Positions 59,888 through 64,000 of a stretch of DNA of 64,000 nucleotides are shown one piece after another. The position numbers were made by a program, and so were the translations under genes. Source of the DNA: Marinobacter sp. (GTDB lineage: Bacteria; Pseudomonadota; Gammaproteobacteria; Pseudomonadales; Oleiphilaceae). The first letter of the stretch is position 1. Every line of letters begins with the position of its first letter. The stretch lies in NCBI GenBank assembly GCA_018402255.1, contig JAGYIS010000004.1, forward strand, positions 620,001 through 684,000, written 5' to 3'. The notes beneath the pieces are model-generated. The model was not told the DNA's origin. It worked only from the letters and a program-made list of their open reading frames with translations, and ran no database searches.

Positions 59888-60470
59888 TGATGAAATGGCT
59901 GAAGCTCTACTGGAACCTGTTGCGCAAGCCCAGTGTGCATTACAGCCTCGGTTTCCTGACGCTCAGCGGCTTTATTGCCGGGATCATCTTCTGGGGTGGT
60001 TTCAACACAGCGCTGGAAGTGACCAACACCGAGCAGTTTTGTATAGGGTGCCATGAGATGCACAGCAACCCGTATCAGGAGCTGAAAGACACCATCCATT
60101 ACACCAACCGTTCCGGTGTACGTGCGGAATGTTCAGATTGCCACGTGCCTCATGGTTGGACCCACAAGATTGGACGCAAGATGGAGGCTTCGAAGGAAGT
60201 CTGGGGTTGGGTTTTGGTTCTATCAACACGCCAGAGAAGTTCGAGGCCAAACGGCGGGAGCTGGCCGAGCGGGAATGGGCGCGCTTGAAAGCCAACGATT
60301 CTCTGGAATGTCGGAACTGCCATGAATTTGATTCGATGGACTTCACCCTGCAGGATCCTCGTGCAGCAAAGGCGCACTCCACAGCGCTGGCAAGCTCGGA
60401 ACAAACCTGTATCGATTGCCACAAGGGTATTGCCCACAAGCTGCCGGATATGGCGGGCGTAAACCGCTGA
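59887..60470 (+). CDS. napC: Tetraheme quinol dehydrogenase NapC, frameshifted
   Basis: Membrane-anchored NapC/NirT cytochrome taking electrons from quinol to NapB. One membrane helix (about 19-40) and four heme motifs: CIGCH, CSDCH, CRNCH and CIDCH. The first two are before and the last two after a break at about 60209-60211, where GGG should be GGGG to read [14 protein letters not shown]. Restored length is about 194 aa, normal. The operon has no napG or napH, so NapC is the expected quinol link. Confidence 0.93.
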
Positions 60471-60497
60471 ACAGAAGAGGAAAAACGGCAGCCTTTT

Positions 60498-62114
60498 TTA
60501 CTGAATGGTAGGACTGCTGCCTGCTTCGGAAGACTGGGACAAGGACGTCCCGACCGGTGGCCTGTAATACAGGGAATAGAGCACTCGGTCCAGCACAGCC
60601 TGGCCGTTCCATGCCGGGTCGTTATTCACCATGCCAACGATTGCCCAGGTCGTGTTCTTATCGTCTTTGGTGAAGCCGGCGATAGAGCGAACGTTTTCCA
60701 GATAGCCGGTTTTGATTCGGCCCTGACCGTCCATGCCCGTGTTCTTGAGTCGTCGTGACATGGTGCCGTCCATTGCAATGATCGGCATGGAGGCCATCAG
60801 ATCTGAAGAATAGGGGCTGTTCCAGGCATGTTGCAGAATCTGGGCGCCCTGGCGAGCGGTAATGCGACCATGACGGGTAAGTCCTGCGCCGTTGTCGATC
60901 ACCATGCCTGCTGTGTTGACACCAATGCCCTCCAGCCAGTCGTAGATAACCCGGATACCTGCTACCCGGTCATCCTGTTCATCATCCTGTCGGAACTGCG
61001 CGCCGATAGTCAGCAGCATCTGCCGGGCCATCACGTTACTGCTCCACTTATTGATGTCCCTCACCATGGTCACCAGATCTGGCGAGGTGGTTCTCATCAC
61101 CAGGCGGGCATCGTCTGGTGTGGTGTCAAAGCGATCTCCGCCACTGATGATTACGCCCATCTCGGACAGCACTGATCGAACCAGGGAGGCGGAGTAGCGC
61201 TCGTGAGGCAGAAGTGACATATAGGTGGTGGTGCGACAACCCTGGGGTAATTCGCCAGTGACCTGAACAGTCACACGATGATCATTATGAAACACCGGTT
61301 TCCACTCGAAGCGATTCCGGGCCGGGCAGGGGCCTTCGGGTAAAATGGCGACACGGTTATCAATCGTCACCTCACCCAGGTTGGGGGTAGTCCAGGCCTG
61401 GGTGCCGCGTTCATCCGCACGAACCTGAAAATGCAGCAGGTTGAGGTTGCTGAGGTAGCCTGAGGGTTCTACCAGGAACGGAGCGTGGGGGTTCTTACCA
61501 TTATCTTCAAATGTCGGGAAGCCGCCGTCTATTCGGAAATAGCTACCATCCAGAACCAGGTCGCCCTCGATGCGATTGATACCCATGCTGCGCAACTCCC
61601 GCAGCGTACTCCACAAACGTTCCAGGGTAAGCTTGGGATCGCCGCCAAAACGCACGAACAGGTTGCCTTTGAGGGTATCGCCAACCATCACGCCGTCTGT
61701 TAGAAAGTCGGTATTCCAATGGTGGGTGGGCCCCAGCAATTCCAGCGCAGCATAGGTGGTGACGAGTTTGGTGATCGAGCCAGGGCTCATCAGTTCGTCA
61801 GCGTTTACATACTGCTCAATGCCCGGCCCGTTTAGGGGAATGGCGGCGACGCTGAGGGCCTGATCGCTTTTCAGGGATTTGTTCGCATAGTCTTTGATCT
61901 GGCTGGCCCACAGTCTGGATTCAGCAAAGACGTTGGCTGCCGAGGTATTGTCCTGGGCAGCGGAGGAGGCAGATGCCATGCTGCAGGCCGCCGCAACGGC
62001 CAGAACAAGCCGTCTTGGAGTGGTCGTGCACTGTGAAGAGCAAGTCCTTGCCCGCAAACCCTGAATCCGCATCATGCCAGCCCGTTGTTGTATTCTTTTT
62101 CTACAATAGCTCAT
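60498..62114 (-). CDS. dacB: D-alanyl-D-alanine carboxypeptidase/endopeptidase (PBP4)
   Basis: Periplasmic penicillin-binding protein of the class C type that trims or opens peptidoglycan cross-links. Active-site motifs: SITK in the LMSPGSITKLV block, SSN in WSSNVMARQ, and KTG in RIKTGYLENVRS. A hydrophobic signal region (LVLAVAAACSMASASSA) is preceded by an unusually long, basic, Cys-containing N-terminus; starts at 62075 or 62072 would shorten it. Up to 538 aa. It is convergent with napC, 27 bases away. Confidence 0.92.
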   Translation of the reverse strand: MSYCRKRIQQRAGMMRIQGLRARTCSSQCTTTPRRLVLAVAAACSMASASSAAQDNTSAANVFAESRLWASQIKDYANKSLKSDQALSVAAIPLNGPGIEQYVNADELMSPGSITKLVTTYAALELLGPTHHWNTDFLTDGVMVGDTLKGNLFVRFGGDPKLTLERLWSTLRELRSMGINRIEGDLVLDGSYFRIDGGFPTFEDNGKNPHAPFLVEPSGYLSNLNLLHFQVRADERGTQAWTTPNLGEVTIDNRVAILPEGPCPARNRFEWKPVFHNDHRVTVQVTGELPQGCRTTTYMSLLPHERYSASLVRSVLSEMGVIISGGDRFDTTPDDARLVMRTTSPDLVTMVRDINKWSSNVMARQMLLTIGAQFRQDDEQDDRVAGIRVIYDWLEGIGVNTAGMVIDNGAGLTRHGRITARQGAQILQHAWNSPYSSDLMASMPIIAMDGTMSRRLKNTGMDGQGRIKTGYLENVRSIAGFTKDDKNTTWAIVGMVNNDPAWNGQAVLDRVLYSLYYRPPVGTSLSQSSEAGSSPTIQ

Positions 62115-62338
62115 CCCACCGATTTGTACTATGCAGAAAAGCTATACATGACGTTAAAAAATGGCAGTAGAGTCTTTGTTTATATAGGTTTTTTGTGACA
62201 GCTCGTAAGTGCCTTTCAGAATCAGTGGGTTACCTTTGGCCCAATTAAACGGCCCGGTCAGCCAATGGGTCGAGGACAGTTTGTGAGACAATTCCTGTTA
62301 GAGCTCATGAACTACACATTACGAATCAAGGGAACACT

Positions 62339-63109
62339 ATGCTCAAAGCGCTCAGACATCAGGTGAACGTACTGGAATCCGTAGCGACTTCGTCGTTTGC
62401 CGCCTGGCGGGGCTGCCTGGTTATCAAGCCAGTTGCACAACCGGAAAAGCCGCTCATTCTGTACGATATGGAAGCCTGCCCTTATTGCCGTCGCGTTCGT
62501 GAGGTATTGACCGCTCTGCACCTGGATGCGGAGATCAGGCCTTGCCCTAAAGGCGGCCGGTTTTTCCGGCCAGATGCCGAAGCCATTGGCGGCAAACAGC
62601 AGTTCCCGCTGCTGGTGGATCAGAACACCGACAGGGTCATCTACGAGTCTGATGACATTATTGAATATTTGTTCCGCGAATATGCCGGTCGTTCGGTGCC
62701 GCGTTACTTCCAGTCCAGAGCCTGGCAGCCGGTACTGAACTCACTGGGGTCAGCGGCGAGCGAGCTGCGCGGATTGCGTGCCATATCCGGCCAGCGACCG
62801 GAGCAGGGTTTGCACCTGTGGAGCTTTGAGGGCAGTCCATTCTCACGACTGGTAAGGGAAAGACTGTGTGAGCTGGAAATTCCATACACATTGCACAATC
62901 TTGGCAAAGAACACTGGACCGAGATCGGGCCAGCCAAACAGCGGATTAAGTTGGGTGAATACAAGCCGAGGCCCGGTGGTAAGCGCGATGGGTTCTTCCA
63001 GCAACATGGCCGGGTTCAGGTGCCGTACCTGGAAGATCCGAATACTGGTGTTCAGCTGTTCGAATCTGGTCGGATACTGGCGTATCTGGACAAGCAATAC
63101 TCAAGTTGA
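62339..63109 (+). CDS. Tandem GST N-terminal (thioredoxin-fold) protein
   Basis: Protein of 256 aa with two GST-N/glutaredoxin-like domains in tandem and no GST C-terminal helical domain. Domain 1 (about 38-115): LILYDMEACPYCRRVREVL with intact CPYC, then FPLLVD..VIYESDDIIEYLF. Domain 2 (about 160-250): LWSFEGSPFSRLVRERL, where SPFS replaces CPYC, then VPYLEDP..QLFESGRILAYLDKQY. The second domain has lost the cysteines. A glutathione-linked redox role is likely; substrate unknown. Confidence 0.85.
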   Translation: MLKALRHQVNVLESVATSSFAAWRGCLVIKPVAQPEKPLILYDMEACPYCRRVREVLTALHLDAEIRPCPKGGRFFRPDAEAIGGKQQFPLLVDQNTDRVIYESDDIIEYLFREYAGRSVPRYFQSRAWQPVLNSLGSAASELRGLRAISGQRPEQGLHLWSFEGSPFSRLVRERLCELEIPYTLHNLGKEHWTEIGPAKQRIKLGEYKPRPGGKRDGFFQQHGRVQVPYLEDPNTGVQLFESGRILAYLDKQYSS

Positions 63110-63206
63110 TAGCTGCAGGTGCTACTGGTCGGCTCAGGGCTGGTGTTCCGGGCCTGAGCCGGTATGATCGTTGGCCTGATCTGTCAGCCATAATCGGGAG
63201 AGTTTG

Positions 63207-63620
63207 ATGTATACCGGCCAATGCCTCTGTGGTGATATTCAGTTCGAATACGAGGGCTCACTGGGGCCCCTTTCGCTTTGCCACTGCAGTCAGTGCCGAC
63301 GAGCCCATGGCAGTGCCTTCTCAGCCAGTGCGCCGGTGCAGAAGGTGCGCTTCCGGTTTGTGGCTGGCGAAGATAACATTACCGAATTTGAATCCCGCCC
63401 AGGCAAATACCGGGCCTTTTGCAGCAAGTGTGGCAGCCAGCTATACAGCCGCCTGGATGCCATCCCTGGCATTCTGCGTTTGCGGGTAGGGGTGATCAAT
63501 GAACCCCTGGGCATGAAGGCCACACGGCATATCTATGTCGGCTCAAAATCCGACTGGTTCGATATCACTGACGATCTGCCGCAGTACGATAAGACCGAAA
63601 GGACCAACGATCCCAACTGA
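63207..63620 (+). CDS. GFA-family zinc protein
   Basis: Protein of 137 aa with the glutathione-dependent formaldehyde-activating (GFA) zinc pattern: CLCGDIQF, CHCSQCRRAHG and FCSKCGSQLYS. ATG 63207 follows a GGGAG site. Most GFA-like proteins bind zinc, but formaldehyde activity is shown for few, so the name is structural only. It is near the GST-like gene, which may hint at shared thiol chemistry. Confidence 0.88.
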   Translation: MYTGQCLCGDIQFEYEGSLGPLSLCHCSQCRRAHGSAFSASAPVQKVRFRFVAGEDNITEFESRPGKYRAFCSKCGSQLYSRLDAIPGILRLRVGVINEPLGMKATRHIYVGSKSDWFDITDDLPQYDKTERTNDPN

Positions 63621-63648
63621 GGCCCTCAATGAGCCCCTGGCCGGCCAC

Positions 63649-64000
63649 TCAGTCCGCGGGCACCATCCGGTAAACCTTGCCCTGGCGGGAGTCGGTCAGT
63701 AACCACAGAGCGCCATCCGGGCCCATTCGAACATCCCGGATGCGCTCGCCAAGATTGGTCAGCAAATCCTCTTCCTCAACCACCTCTTCATCCTGAATGG
63801 TCAGACGCACTAGCTTTTGTGAGCGCAATGCGCCCACGAACAGGTCGCCCCGCCAGTCCGGGAACAGATCGCCGGTGTAGAAGGCCATGCCCGAGGGTGC
63901 GATGGATGGATCCCAGTAATGCAGCGGGTCGGTGACGCCGTCCATGGTGGTTTTACTGGTGATGGGGATGCCCGAGTAGTCGATGCCGTAGGTGACTTTA
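63649..64000 (-). CDS. PQQ-dependent sugar dehydrogenase, 5' partial
   Basis: C-terminal about 116 residues of a soluble beta-propeller dehydrogenase (Asd/YliI family). Visible: YGIDYSGIPITSKTT, then HYWDPSIAPSGMAFYTGD, WRGDLFVGALRSQKLVRL, GERIRDVRMGPDGALWLLTD, typical of the family's last blades. The gene starts outside the window. It is convergent with the GFA gene. Confidence 0.9.
   Translation of the reverse strand, partial: KVTYGIDYSGIPITSKTTMDGVTDPLHYWDPSIAPSGMAFYTGDLFPDWRGDLFVGALRSQKLVRLTIQDEEVVEEEDLLTNLGERIRDVRMGPDGALWLLTDSRQGKVYRMVPAD

Overview
The window looks like a chromosomal segment of a marine gammaproteobacterium, most likely Marinobacter. The evidence is a fatty acyl-CoA reductase at 34625-36163 that matches my memory of the Marinobacter wax-ester enzyme along almost its whole length, a Pseudomonas/Marinobacter-type gene order (lepA-lepB-rnc-era-recO-pdxJ / gacS / cysM-rlmD-relA-mazG), and moderately high G+C. 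I could run no searches; family names rest on motifs and recalled homologues. I saw no prophage, insertion sequence, CRISPR array, rRNA or tRNA.

Layout. 1-6 kb: translation and RNA-processing operon (lepA, lepB, DUF4845, rnc, era, recO, pdxJ) with ATGA-type overlaps. 6-14.5 kb: gacS/barA hybrid kinase on the minus strand, then cysM, rlmD, relA, mazG. 14.6-22.4 kb: two paralogous small proteins beside ppc, an HDOD protein, adk, tsaB, a small unknown gene and rsmJ. 22.4-28.4 kb: plsB, nudC, murI, a DUF2156 acyltransferase-like gene and a methyltransferase. 28.6-34.4 kb: a signalling block (HDOD-GAF-kinase plus REC-PAS-GGDEF-EAL) divergent from a MinD-like ATPase. 34.6-40.6 kb: lipid and acetate block (fatty acyl-CoA reductase, acs with an ErdR/CrbR-like regulator, a membrane desaturase). 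41-46.8 kb: mixed metabolic genes and a stand-alone EAL protein. 46.8-52.8 kb: LysR regulator divergent from an acyl-CoA dehydrogenase / SDR / APH-type kinase / histidine phosphatase / SDR cluster that resembles ACAD10/11-type hydroxyacyl-CoA catabolism. 52.9-55.8 kb: lipoproteins. 55.9-60.5 kb: complete napEFDABC periplasmic nitrate reductase operon. 60.5-64 kb: dacB (PBP4), a tandem thioredoxin-fold GST-like protein, a GFA-family protein and the end of a PQQ-type sugar dehydrogenase.

Two things stand out. First, five copies of an unannotated intergenic element (39205, 40585, 40759, 49112, 49284). Each has a conserved core, 53 bases in four copies, inside inverted arms of about 28 bases. The arm sequence differs between copies yet stays self-complementary. 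Four copies form two head-opposed pairs with spacers of about 65 bases. This is the best candidate for an undescribed system here. Second, seven conserved genes (lepA, recO, ppc, plsB, an aminotransferase, napA, napC) each carry one single-base frameshift, mostly in G or C runs. Because several are essential or highly conserved, base-calling error is more likely than gene decay, and the affected genes should be read as probably intact.
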